Shown here: in pieces, positions 15,350 through 23,405 of the stretch
Layout: every line of letters begins with the position of its first letter
Position numbering within the stretch: the stretch's first letter is position 1
From: a virus
Length of the DNA: 63,321 nucleotides
Direction: 5' to 3' (one strand)
IMG/VR virus record: IMGVR_UViG_3300030117_005840
Location: 1 to 63,321 of that record
The notes under the pieces: model-generated
Told to the model about the DNA's origin: nothing
The model's input: the letters and a program-made list of their open reading frames with translations, nothing else
The model's database searches: none
Translations under genes and position numbers: made by a program

Positions 15350-16086
15350 ACAAAAATGATAAAGATAACTTGGCTCGGGTTTCACCTCCCGCGCCATCAC
15401 AGTCACAGCAATTCCAACAAAACAGATACCAAGCTAGTGATGTTCTAGAAATACTTAAAGAGGCTGAAGGCTTTTATGACTCCCCTTACCGAGACTCATA
15501 CGGTAAGTGGACGGTTGGTTACGGAACATTGATAGGCGACGGCGGCGATAAGGACTTCGCAGCGTCTCCGTATGCCGGTGGCCGTTCAGTTAGTCAGATC
15601 AGCTCATTCACTAAAAAATATACCCCTTATACTGCCGGACGATCCATAAGTCAGTTGCATAACACTAAGGATATTGATGAGTCTAAGGAAGTAGCTCTAG
15701 GAATGGCTGAGGGCGAGGCTAAAGAAAAACTTAGGCGTGTAAGAGGGGAAGGCGAATGGGCTAAGTATCCCAATTTAGGGGCAGACACATTTGACGCCTT
15801 ACCAAAAAAACTACAGAACCTTATATTGAGTAGTGCATACAGGGGTGGGATAACTGGATCGCCTAAAACAATCGAGATGATAAAGGATGGAGATTTTATA
15901 GGGGCTTCCGCAGAATTTCTTAATAATGCAGAATATAGGAAAGCACGCCAGCCGGGGTCTGATGCGCTAGGAGTGGCTATACGAATGGAGAAGTTATCAA
16001 ACGCGTTACGGGAACATGGGCAAGATATGAAAAGGAATTGGGGGGATGATACAATTAGGCGCATACTAGGTAAGCTGCCTCAATAA
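15346..16086 (+). CDS. GH24 (T4-type) lysozyme
   Basis: A 246-residue glycoside hydrolase that cleaves the glycan backbone of peptidoglycan. The T4 lysozyme triad spacing E-x8-D-x5-T is exact: E41, D50 and T56 within EAEGFYDSPYRD and WTVGYGT. The N-terminal 28 residues are polar and Gln/Ser/Pro-rich with no signal. Residues about 73-105 hold an imperfect internal duplication (PYAGGRSVSQI and PYTAGRSISQL) inserted after the active-site region. It could be soluble endolysin or virion-bound. The cassette position favours endolysin. Confidence 0.85.
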   Translation: MNKNDKDNLARVSPPAPSQSQQFQQNRYQASDVLEILKEAEGFYDSPYRDSYGKWTVGYGTLIGDGGDKDFAASPYAGGRSVSQISSFTKKYTPYTAGRSISQLHNTKDIDESKEVALGMAEGEAKEKLRRVRGEGEWAKYPNLGADTFDALPKKLQNLILSSAYRGGITGSPKTIEMIKDGDFIGASAEFLNNAEYRKARQPGSDALGVAIRMEKLSNALREHGQDMKRNWGDDTIRRILGKLPQ

Positions 16087-16095
16087 CCCAAAGAC

Positions 16096-16635
16096 ATGAG
16101 CCGCGCACGAAGAAACAAAAGGCGGTTCAAATACGAGAAAGGTATAGCCGTATACTCAACTACAAGCGATGATGTCGCTTTAGCCCATACTAGGTCATGT
16201 CAATTAGGAGTCCCAAGAGGCTCATACATGTATGGCATGGGCAGGATGACGGGTTTTTTAGGAGAAATAGCCGTCAATGCCTACTTGCCCAGAAGCCATT
16301 ATGTAGGTGATAACGAATTTACGCACGATATTGTATACAAAAAGAGACGTGTTGAGGTAAAAAGTAAGACCTGCGGGGGGTGTCCAGAACCTGAATATAG
16401 CGCGTTTGTTAATGGAAAAGAGCATATGTCTCCTGACAACGACGTTTATTTCTTCACCCGTGTTAGAAGGGACATGCAACGCGTTTATATCTGCGGTTGG
16501 CTACCTACATCAAAACTATTTAAAGAAGCCAAATTCGTCCACAAAGGACATACAGACGATAAAGGATACACGTTCAAGGCATCAGGATACCATATAGAGA
16601 TAGGTAAACTAAACGCTCCTAAAACATTTAAATAA
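16096..16635 (+). CDS. PD-(D/E)XK-type nuclease-like protein
   Basis: A 179-residue basic protein. FLGEIAVNAYL (E57), then HDIVYKKRRVEVKSK with D78 and E87-V-K89, follow the restriction-endonuclease-fold order E...D...ExK. Related phage proteins share the HD...VKTK core. It may trim host or branched DNA, or be inactive. It is the last gene of the rightward unit and ends one base from the convergent gene at 16637, with no terminator hairpin between them. Confidence 0.6.
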   Translation: MSRARRNKRRFKYEKGIAVYSTTSDDVALAHTRSCQLGVPRGSYMYGMGRMTGFLGEIAVNAYLPRSHYVGDNEFTHDIVYKKRRVEVKSKTCGGCPEPEYSAFVNGKEHMSPDNDVYFFTRVRRDMQRVYICGWLPTSKLFKEAKFVHKGHTDDKGYTFKASGYHIEIGKLNAPKTFK

Positions 16636-16636
16636 A

Positions 16637-16903
16637 TTACGTAGGAGTATTAATGAATACAGGAGCGTGCTCCCCCATATAGGAAGCCCCACGCTCTACG
16701 TTGTAATAGAAATATTCTTCAGCTTCCGCTTTAGACATGCTTTTAGCTAATTCTGATATACACAGCTCAACACTGTAAACCGCACGTGCTGGTTCAAACA
16801 TTACACCTATGAAAGCTCTATCTAAATCATCGGCTATTAATATTTCGTCTACATGCTCTGGAGCCATTAGCTCTATGAATTCATCTACTTCGTCTCTGGT
16901 CAT
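16637..16903 (-). CDS. Small acidic protein downstream of primase-helicase
   Basis: An 88-residue acidic protein (TRDEVDEFIELMAPEHVDEILIADDLDR...) with no recognised domain. Its ATG overlaps the stop of the primase-helicase by 4 bp, so it is co-translated with replication proteins and is the last gene of the leftward unit. It may be a replisome accessory factor; this is inferred from position only. Confidence 0.6.
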   Translation of the reverse strand: MTRDEVDEFIELMAPEHVDEILIADDLDRAFIGVMFEPARAVYSVELCISELAKSMSKAEAEEYFYYNVERGASYMGEHAPVFINTPT

Positions 16904-19074
16904 GGTGTGTTTATTTTAGTGGGTGTTTTTCCTTTGCTAATATCATATTTTTCGTCCAAAGCTATTTCCCAAATCTTACCGCCTCCGTGCCCTACTGATT
17001 TTATAGGGCGTAGCTTTTTGTTATTTTGCGCGGACTCTTCCATTATTTGCATGCCCCTACGCATGAATTCTAGACTACTGCTCATACCTACAGCACGCCC
17101 CCCATTAAATTCATGTATAGCCACTTGAAATTCTGTAAGAGTGCCCCACCATATTTTTTCGGTTGTATACATACGTGAGCGTTTAACAAAAAATTCAACA
17201 AGCTCTGCTATAGACGACCTACTTGAATTATCATAAGCGGCAGATGCTATAGATTGATCTATATAGCTTACCACGCCGAACCTAGATAACCCTTTTACCT
17301 TCTTAGGCACATCCCACTCAAGTAGCCACTTAGCAAAGTAAGGTAGTTCCTCCCTTATTGATGCCTCCACAACGGCGTTAGCGGGAAATTTATTAGTGGC
17401 TTTATCGCAAATACGTAAAGCCATTAACTTGTCTCTATTAGAACTATCCAGAGCCGGTATAACACTCAGGCTGTTTGCGTCCATATTCACGCTGAAGATC
17501 ACCCGACCAGCCCATGGTATGGCTATGGCATCTACGTATTTAGCATGATAATCAATACGTGGATTTGCCACGGTTCTCTTAATGAGTTCTGTAGCTTTCC
17601 TTTGGTCTTGGAAGGAAGCGGCACTGGTTGTATCATCAATTACCCATGCCGCTTTACCAGCTAAGTCTTTGTTAAAATTACTTTGACCACTCAGGTAGTC
17701 AGAAGCATCTGCAAATCCTCCTACCATTCCAGATATTATGCGATTAGAGAGTAATGACTTCCCCTTACCCACGCCTCCTACCAATAGCAGAGCCTGTCCC
17801 TGCATGGGTTCTTTGTTGAGCACGGATATCAGGAAACGCTTCATCCACGCGAAGAAGTATTCAATTGTATCAGGCTTACCCGTAGCGTTAGAGAATAACT
17901 GATGTAAGAACTTATGGATAAAAGGCCAGTTAGCAGGATCACCATTATCTGCCGGTTCCACTGGTTTTATATTGCCGTTATTAAGTATGCGCTGGCTATT
18001 ATATTCAACTACACGGTCATCGCTAAAAATAACAGGAGCTATCTCATCTATCCTGTTTTCGTTACTTATAGCTAATATTGCGTTTTCAACTTCAGATAGG
18101 TTCTGCCCCTTCTTAGCTCGGGGGGAAAAACCCGCTTTACGTAGCTCCAGTATAACTTGATCCTTCGGCGTAGCATGGGCTTTCCCATAGATCAGTTTGT
18201 AAAACATTTTCCCATTGAACCAATACTCATCCAGAATTCCTCCCATTTTTTGGGCTTCGTATTGTTTCACAAAGGCAGAGCCCAAAATCTCACGCCATGT
18301 CATAAAACCTTTCCCCGCACGGTCGCTATAACAAACTATGCCGTCCTCAACAATCTGACATCCATCCCTATCAATTCCGTCGTTAATCCAGAACAACGGG
18401 CCTCTCGCACCAACTTCAAATGTATTAGTCCATCTATTAGGAAATTTCCTTTCTACTTCTTCCGCGACAACGTCTATAGGAATCGAAACCTCTGAAGTTT
18501 GCGGGGGCTTATCCATAGACGCCTTTAACAAAGCCGTCTGGTAAAAAGACTTTGGTAGTGGGTCACCTATCTTCACCCAATTAGTCCCTAGCTCGAAATA
18601 CTGAGTGGCTTTTAATGAAGAAGAATCAAAACCCGGTAATATACGTTCTAGGCTAAGCTGCACAGACATCTGCTTCATAAAAGCAGGGAACATCTCAGGA
18701 CTTATAGGCATCTTAGACTCGAAAGGAAAAACTAGCCTGACGTATCCAGAGTAAGTCTCACTACGCCACATAGGCATGTGCTGCTTACACTGTGCCTTTA
18801 GTAGTTTATCTATAACAGCCCAATCCGTAGGCGCGTCATAATCTACAACTATACCTCCTATAGCGTTGGGAGGGTTATCTCCTGTTACACGTGCAGACGG
18901 GCTATTCCCTTCCACCATTGTATAAAAACAATGGTCAGTATTAGGGTCTGCACACCAATCCCTGAATTGCGATTTAGATTTAAATTGAGGTCTTGTCTTA
19001 TTAAGTTTTGATAAGTCGGAGGTCTTGTAGAGTTTGACTTGTTCACGTAGGTTTTTTAAGTATCTATATTGCAT
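16900..19074 (-). CDS. Primase-helicase (prim-pol-like N-terminus plus SF3/D5-type helicase)
   Basis: A 724-residue two-part replication protein. The N-terminal about 200 residues resemble small primase-polymerase domains (GGIVVDYDAPTDWAVIDKLLKAQ, then WRSETYSGYVRLVFPF). The C-terminal half has Walker A GGVGKGKS near residue 433, Walker B AAWVIDDTT near 475 and a GRVIFSVNMDAN sensor strand, matching the virus-type superfamily 3 / D5 helicases. It would unwind DNA and make primers for the adjacent DNA polymerase, whose stop overlaps this start (TAATG). Confidence 0.8.
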   Translation of the reverse strand: MQYRYLKNLREQVKLYKTSDLSKLNKTRPQFKSKSQFRDWCADPNTDHCFYTMVEGNSPSARVTGDNPPNAIGGIVVDYDAPTDWAVIDKLLKAQCKQHMPMWRSETYSGYVRLVFPFESKMPISPEMFPAFMKQMSVQLSLERILPGFDSSSLKATQYFELGTNWVKIGDPLPKSFYQTALLKASMDKPPQTSEVSIPIDVVAEEVERKFPNRWTNTFEVGARGPLFWINDGIDRDGCQIVEDGIVCYSDRAGKGFMTWREILGSAFVKQYEAQKMGGILDEYWFNGKMFYKLIYGKAHATPKDQVILELRKAGFSPRAKKGQNLSEVENAILAISNENRIDEIAPVIFSDDRVVEYNSQRILNNGNIKPVEPADNGDPANWPFIHKFLHQLFSNATGKPDTIEYFFAWMKRFLISVLNKEPMQGQALLLVGGVGKGKSLLSNRIISGMVGGFADASDYLSGQSNFNKDLAGKAAWVIDDTTSAASFQDQRKATELIKRTVANPRIDYHAKYVDAIAIPWAGRVIFSVNMDANSLSVIPALDSSNRDKLMALRICDKATNKFPANAVVEASIREELPYFAKWLLEWDVPKKVKGLSRFGVVSYIDQSIASAAYDNSSRSSIAELVEFFVKRSRMYTTEKIWWGTLTEFQVAIHEFNGGRAVGMSSSLEFMRRGMQIMEESAQNNKKLRPIKSVGHGGGKIWEIALDEKYDISKGKTPTKINTP

Positions 19075-20837
19075 TATTTTTCATACCTTTCTAAAATTTT
19101 ACCCTCAGCATCAAGCGGGATGTCGGGTATCCAAGCAGGGGGAGTCCGCATGGTGTCGATTACTTTGGCGAGGATTTCTTCCGCGTCTTCTTTTTTTGCT
19201 TCTATGACAACTTCGTCATGCACGTGCATAATGATATCCATACCAGCCGCTTCCAAACGGAGCATAATATCGACAAAAATATCTCTAGCTAACGCGGATG
19301 CAGCATTCTCAGCTAACAAACCGCCCCATAGATGCATACGCATCTTCTTAGAGCCCTTTACAACAGAGTCGGAAAAAAAGGATATTCTACCATCTCCTAT
19401 CTTAGATTTAACTGCCCCATAGTTTAATACCCTTCCTGACGGAAGATTTATTACGTAATCCTCAAAATTATCGTGGGCAGGGCGTAGACCTCTATATAAC
19501 AAGTTCCAGTATTTAACAACCAACTGCATCTGAGTTTGATATAACGTAACGGCGTCTTTGGCTTCTTGAAAATCCATGCCCGACATAGATGCAAAGCGCG
19601 TAGGGGATGCCCCATACCCACACCCTAGAACCATGGTCTTTACCTTATGGCGCAATGCAGAATCCTCGTCCTTCAATACGCCTTTAGAAGAATCCCAAAG
19701 ACCAAACCTAACTGCGAACGCTTCGTAGATATCATCACTTCTCCTAATTTCATCAAGTGTTACCTCATCTTGTGATAACCAACATAATGTCCTCACCTCT
19801 ATCTGCGAAAGATCAACCACTATGAGTCGTTTATCAGGTTTGGGAGCTATCAGGCTACGTAAGTTTGTCCCAAACAAATCTCCTCTAGGTAAGTTTTGTA
19901 AGTTTAAGTTTCCTCCAGAACCACTAAACCTTCCTGTATGAGCACCAAAATACATTATCCCCCCGTAATACCTATCATCGGATAGCGTTGCGAAATCGAA
20001 CGACTCCAGTTTCCTTTTTAACGCATTAATACGTCTGTAATTACGGACTGAATGAACCCATTGATATTTAGTTCCATTTACCCTAATCCATTCGTTAGCA
20101 TCCTCATCAGTCATAGCTAGGCTTGCAGGAGGCTCTAAACCCATTTTCCGGCATTCATCGTTAAAGGCCGTGCGCGACAGAATGGGCGCGTCGTTTATCC
20201 AAGGTATGGTATTCTCTACCTTAAATAGCTCTTCCGTAATACTGTCCTTTTGCTTCTTTAATTCCTTAACATCTATGGGCAAACCACGTTGCACTATTTT
20301 ACGATTCATGCGGCTTACCTGCTTTTCATGCTCAGGCCATTTTGGAGCTAATTTATTCCATAAATCTAGGCAATATACGGAATCCTTTAGCGCGTATTCC
20401 ATCACTTCCTTTTGGAAGTCTTCCGTCATATTATCCCACCGCTTCCCACTCATGTTATCTCGGGTGGATTTATCCATCTGGACGCCTAGCACATCTTCTG
20501 CTGCTTTTTTGAGAGCCCTTGGATGACCGCAGTAAGCTGACAGGTCAGCAGTGCAGTGCCATTCAGCGTAATCCACATGAGCCCACCACCCCTTTTCTAC
20601 ACCAAATAAATATAAAGTTTCATCAAACGATGCGTTATGAGATAACACTCGTTGTCCTTTAAGTTTAGACCACTCAAAGTCTTTCGGATGGCCTACAAAT
20701 GAGGTTCCTTCATCGCCTACCACAGATACCATGTAGGCATCAAATTCAGGGTGGCTAAAATATCCAAGAGGACCAAGTGTCCTTATACTACATGATTTAT
20801 CGTAGTATGTCTCATAATCGAGAGCGTAAGTGTCCAT
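19074..20837 (-). CDS. Family A DNA polymerase with 3'-5' exonuclease
   Basis: A compact 587-residue replicative polymerase (T7 gp5 has 704 residues). Exonuclease motifs: D7/E9 (LDYET), N68/D72 (LSHNASFDETL) and Y148/D152 (YALKD). Polymerase motifs: TGRF near 301, motif A with D342 (VVDLSQIEVR), motif B R396-x3-K400-x7-Y408-G and motif C HDE at 540-542. All catalytic residues are present, so proofreading and synthesis should both work. The Tyr at 408 is the T7-like choice, which accepts dideoxynucleotides. No 5'-3' exonuclease domain. Confidence 0.95.
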   Translation of the reverse strand: MDTYALDYETYYDKSCSIRTLGPLGYFSHPEFDAYMVSVVGDEGTSFVGHPKDFEWSKLKGQRVLSHNASFDETLYLFGVEKGWWAHVDYAEWHCTADLSAYCGHPRALKKAAEDVLGVQMDKSTRDNMSGKRWDNMTEDFQKEVMEYALKDSVYCLDLWNKLAPKWPEHEKQVSRMNRKIVQRGLPIDVKELKKQKDSITEELFKVENTIPWINDAPILSRTAFNDECRKMGLEPPASLAMTDEDANEWIRVNGTKYQWVHSVRNYRRINALKRKLESFDFATLSDDRYYGGIMYFGAHTGRFSGSGGNLNLQNLPRGDLFGTNLRSLIAPKPDKRLIVVDLSQIEVRTLCWLSQDEVTLDEIRRSDDIYEAFAVRFGLWDSSKGVLKDEDSALRHKVKTMVLGCGYGASPTRFASMSGMDFQEAKDAVTLYQTQMQLVVKYWNLLYRGLRPAHDNFEDYVINLPSGRVLNYGAVKSKIGDGRISFFSDSVVKGSKKMRMHLWGGLLAENAASALARDIFVDIMLRLEAAGMDIIMHVHDEVVIEAKKEDAEEILAKVIDTMRTPPAWIPDIPLDAEGKILERYEK

Positions 20838-20870
20838 GCCTTTTTATGTAATATGCCTTTAGGGTAAGAA

Positions 20871-20908
20871 CCCCCGGCAGCTTGAAAGGCATTAAAAGCT
20901 GCCGGGGG
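20871..20908. terminator. Strong hairpin upstream of the polymerase gene
   Basis: A perfect 13-bp stem (CCCCCGGCAGCTT with AAGCTGCCGGGGG) with a 12-nt loop, plus a second 7-bp stem TAGCAGG/CCTGCTA (20913-20919 with 20934-20940). Read leftward, the big stem is followed by TTCTTAC, a weak T run. It could attenuate transcription into polymerase and primase-helicase or protect mRNA ends. Confidence 0.55.
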
Positions 20909-20943
20909 TATGTAGCAGGAGTCCCTACACAAGCCTGCTAAGT

Positions 20944-21135
20944 TTATGAGGTCTTATCCCCTAAATCTAACTCCAATTGCTCCTCTTCGGGAGGAAGCTC
21001 CACCTTGTTAAGTGCGTTTATCAAATGAGATAAGCGTTCTTTCTGGGCTTCTGCTAATGCAATTTGTTCAGTTAGTTCTCCCTGAAATTTACTCATTTCA
21101 GCAATCTCTTTTTTTACTGCTTCAGATAAAGTCAT
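20944..21135 (-). CDS. Coiled-coil protein with clamp-binding-like tail
   Basis: A 63-residue, almost entirely helical protein (KKEIAEMSKFQGELTEQI..., heptad-like) ending PPEEEQLELDLGDKTS. The QLELDL tail resembles the QLxLxL beta-clamp-binding hexapeptide found on bacterial clamp partners. It sits between the candidate ssDNA-binding protein and the DNA polymerase. A role in tethering the host sliding clamp to the phage replisome is a hypothesis. Confidence 0.6.
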   Translation of the reverse strand: MTLSEAVKKEIAEMSKFQGELTEQIALAEAQKERLSHLINALNKVELPPEEEQLELDLGDKTS

Positions 21136-21136
21136 A

Positions 21137-21775
21137 TCAGGAAGTTAAACGGCCAACGAATTCGATAACGTCATCGGATGGCTTCTCTTTTGTTATTGTT
21201 AACGATGGGGCATACCAACTATGTTTACCCTTGGTCAGCAGCTCAGCGGCAAATGTCCATTTGCGGTGACTGAACGGCGTTGACGGATTAAACGTGCTAA
21301 AGGTGGCAAGCCTTTTATAAGTCATACGATACGCATCCTTAGCGGCATTCAGTTTGCCAATGGCATACATAGAATCCTCAATAGGCACCGTATAAGCAGC
21401 CTCGTTATCATCGCCCTCTGGTTGAGGGATTAATAGAATGATATCAGCGAATTCAATAGTCCCCCATTCGGAGTTCTTTTCGATTGCTTCTTTCTGAGTT
21501 TCATTCTCTGCAATTCGTGGTAGCTCATCTGAGCCGTAAGGGATATTCTCCCTCCAGCGTTTTAGAGCTGTTACCACTATTACTTCTCTTGTGTCCTCTG
21601 GTTCCATAAGGATATGGGTTTTATCAAGGACGATAGAACCGACAGGCCCATCAATTGAACTGGTCTTTTGGACGATATTCAATCTAGGGATGTCGATGTC
21701 GCTGGGAGTTATTGTTAATTGCTGAGCCCCAGCCAGCTCATTTTTCTTTACTTCAACTACTTCTTGCTTCGGCAT
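21137..21775 (-). CDS. Candidate ssDNA-binding or recombination-associated protein
   Basis: A 212-residue protein with an N-terminal DIDIPRLNIVQKTSS segment and a central beta-rich domain (GSIVLDKTHILMEPEDTREVIVVTALKRWREN). Proteins with this PRLNIVQ start recur next to phage exonuclease and polymerase genes (recalled), where a ssDNA-binding role is plausible. There is no acidic C-terminal tail as in bacterial SSB. Order here: nuclease, this gene, coiled-coil protein, polymerase. Confidence 0.5.
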   Translation of the reverse strand: MPKQEVVEVKKNELAGAQQLTITPSDIDIPRLNIVQKTSSIDGPVGSIVLDKTHILMEPEDTREVIVVTALKRWRENIPYGSDELPRIAENETQKEAIEKNSEWGTIEFADIILLIPQPEGDDNEAAYTVPIEDSMYAIGKLNAAKDAYRMTYKRLATFSTFNPSTPFSHRKWTFAAELLTKGKHSWYAPSLTITKEKPSDDVIEFVGRLTS

Positions 21776-21814
21776 AATGCGTTTACTTTTTATTGTTTCC
21801 TGTTTCTTGTTTAA

Positions 21815-22948
21815 TTATGAGAGCGTATACCGCGTCTCGGAGACATCGATAATAGACGCATCTTCGACTGCGTCAAGAAAATCTTTGGTCTTTTGTAATT
21901 TCTCCCCTTCTTCCGCTGTTTGCCCCGCAAGCCCAGCTAATTTCTTGAGCGGGACACTTGCTAAATCCAACATATCTTCTTGGGTAACTCCAAACTCCTC
22001 GGCTATATCTAGCAGTTTATTATTGTCCGTGCACTTACGAGTAGCTCCCATGGAGCGTAGTCGGAGAGACGGAAACTCCATACCATCCTTAGCTTGCGCG
22101 ACAGCCTGAGCTTTCACCCTTGAAGCCCAATTCGTAACTACCTTTGCAACTAGCCAAAGCTGCTCAACCACTTCGGGGTCTTTAGGATTATTTATATCAA
22201 TGTCTTTTGGTATCGTTTCTGATACGCGAGTGGCTACTTCAATAGCTAGACCGCCCAAAGCTGGGCAATGTCCTTCGTGACGACAGAACCGACAGTTTAC
22301 CGTCGGGTTTAAGTCATCCATATCAGGCTGACCACCTTCCCACTGTGGTCTGATCACTTCACCTCTACTAATAACGTCCGATAACTCTTTAACTAGCAAC
22401 GGAACATCATCGCGTGTGAATACATCACTTAATACTTGATCCCTGACAGGGATATAGAATACGAATATAATTTCTTCAATTTCAGGGTATTTTTGAAATG
22501 CGCCTAAAGCATATGCTTTCGCCTGCCAGTTTTCTTTTGGAGTGTCGATAACCGATATGCCAGTTTTATAATCCCCCATAACAGCTCGCTTACCTGCTAT
22601 AGTAAGTCGGTCACACGTCCCCCATGTAGCGACTCCGTCTAATTCCACATCTACTTGAACTTCGTTAAGTTCTACCGCGTCTTCTAAGGCTTCCTCATCC
22701 AACACGCTTGATAGAAAGGCTTCTTCATCCTTTACAATCTGCCAGTAAATTTCAAGTTCTTCCTCGTCATGCAAGGCACTAGGGTCAAGCTCTTCCAACG
22801 CTTCATGGATACGGGTTCCTTTTTCGGCTGCTGCGCTTGTCCCGTCCCTGCCTTGGTAACCAGCACAACCGGCTACGTATTTGAGAGATGAGGGCGAAAA
22901 TTCCGCATGATCGCGGTTTGCGTGGTCTGGTTTATTATCCGTGCTCAT
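21815..22948 (-). CDS. PD-(D/E)XK exonuclease, DUF2800/Cas4-like
   Basis: I place the start at 22948 (MSTDNKP), giving 377 residues. An upstream ATG would run far into the preceding gene. The N-terminal HAEFSPSSLKYVAGCAGYQG...AAEKGTRIHEALEE matches the SPSS...EGTxxHE entry of DUF2800-type nucleases. The core GDYKTG and WQAKAYALGAFQ carry the D...K and Q residues. The C-terminal CRFCRHEGHCPAL cysteines could bind an iron-sulfur cluster or zinc. Likely a 5'-3' or end-processing exonuclease in recombination. Confidence 0.75.
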   Translation of the reverse strand: MSTDNKPDHANRDHAEFSPSSLKYVAGCAGYQGRDGTSAAAEKGTRIHEALEELDPSALHDEEELEIYWQIVKDEEAFLSSVLDEEALEDAVELNEVQVDVELDGVATWGTCDRLTIAGKRAVMGDYKTGISVIDTPKENWQAKAYALGAFQKYPEIEEIIFVFYIPVRDQVLSDVFTRDDVPLLVKELSDVISRGEVIRPQWEGGQPDMDDLNPTVNCRFCRHEGHCPALGGLAIEVATRVSETIPKDIDINNPKDPEVVEQLWLVAKVVTNWASRVKAQAVAQAKDGMEFPSLRLRSMGATRKCTDNNKLLDIAEEFGVTQEDMLDLASVPLKKLAGLAGQTAEEGEKLQKTKDFLDAVEDASIIDVSETRYTLS

Positions 22949-23405
22949 TTTTAATTCTTTCTCTTTCTGCGGCTTTATATTCATCAGAGCCCCATTCATA
23001 GAATTTAAACTTTTCCGGTTTTTCAGAGCTATGTCTTTCTTCATAGCTATGCGCGAATACTAGCTTGCCTTCATCGTCATATTTTAAATCATACTTACCA
23101 TAGTAACTTTCACTATAACAATCATCCCAAGGTTTAACTGTTTTGCCTGCGTATTCTTTAAAGAATTCTACGTCGTCGTCATCTAAGTTAAACCACTCCC
23201 CCCGTATCCTTTTTTCTTTAAAGTGATCATGCAGGTATTTTTCATCTTCACAGCAACCAACAAAACACAGTAGCAACTCTATCGTGGGCTTCTCTGCCTG
23301 TAATGTCCTTTCCCTATATCTAGGTTTTTGCGATCTACCAATCTTGTAAAAGTTATTGGTAGTATCTTGCATAAGATACACCTGTGTTTCTTTAAACTCA
23401 GCCAT
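22935..23405 (-). CDS. GIY-YIG (T5orf172/MUG113-type) nuclease-like protein
   Basis: A 156-residue protein. The first 85 residues read VYLMQDTTNNFYKIGRSQKPRYRERTLQ then CEDEKYLHDHF and GEWF, the KIG...R...E..LH..F...GEWF order of the T5orf172 branch of GIY-YIG nucleases. The C-terminal half is charged and unrelated. Such genes can be mobile or act in branched-DNA cleavage. It overlaps the helicase by 8 bp and the exonuclease by 14 bp, so it is integrated in the operon. Confidence 0.75.
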   Translation of the reverse strand: MAEFKETQVYLMQDTTNNFYKIGRSQKPRYRERTLQAEKPTIELLLCFVGCCEDEKYLHDHFKEKRIRGEWFNLDDDDVEFFKEYAGKTVKPWDDCYSESYYGKYDLKYDDEGKLVFAHSYEERHSSEKPEKFKFYEWGSDEYKAAERERIKNEHG

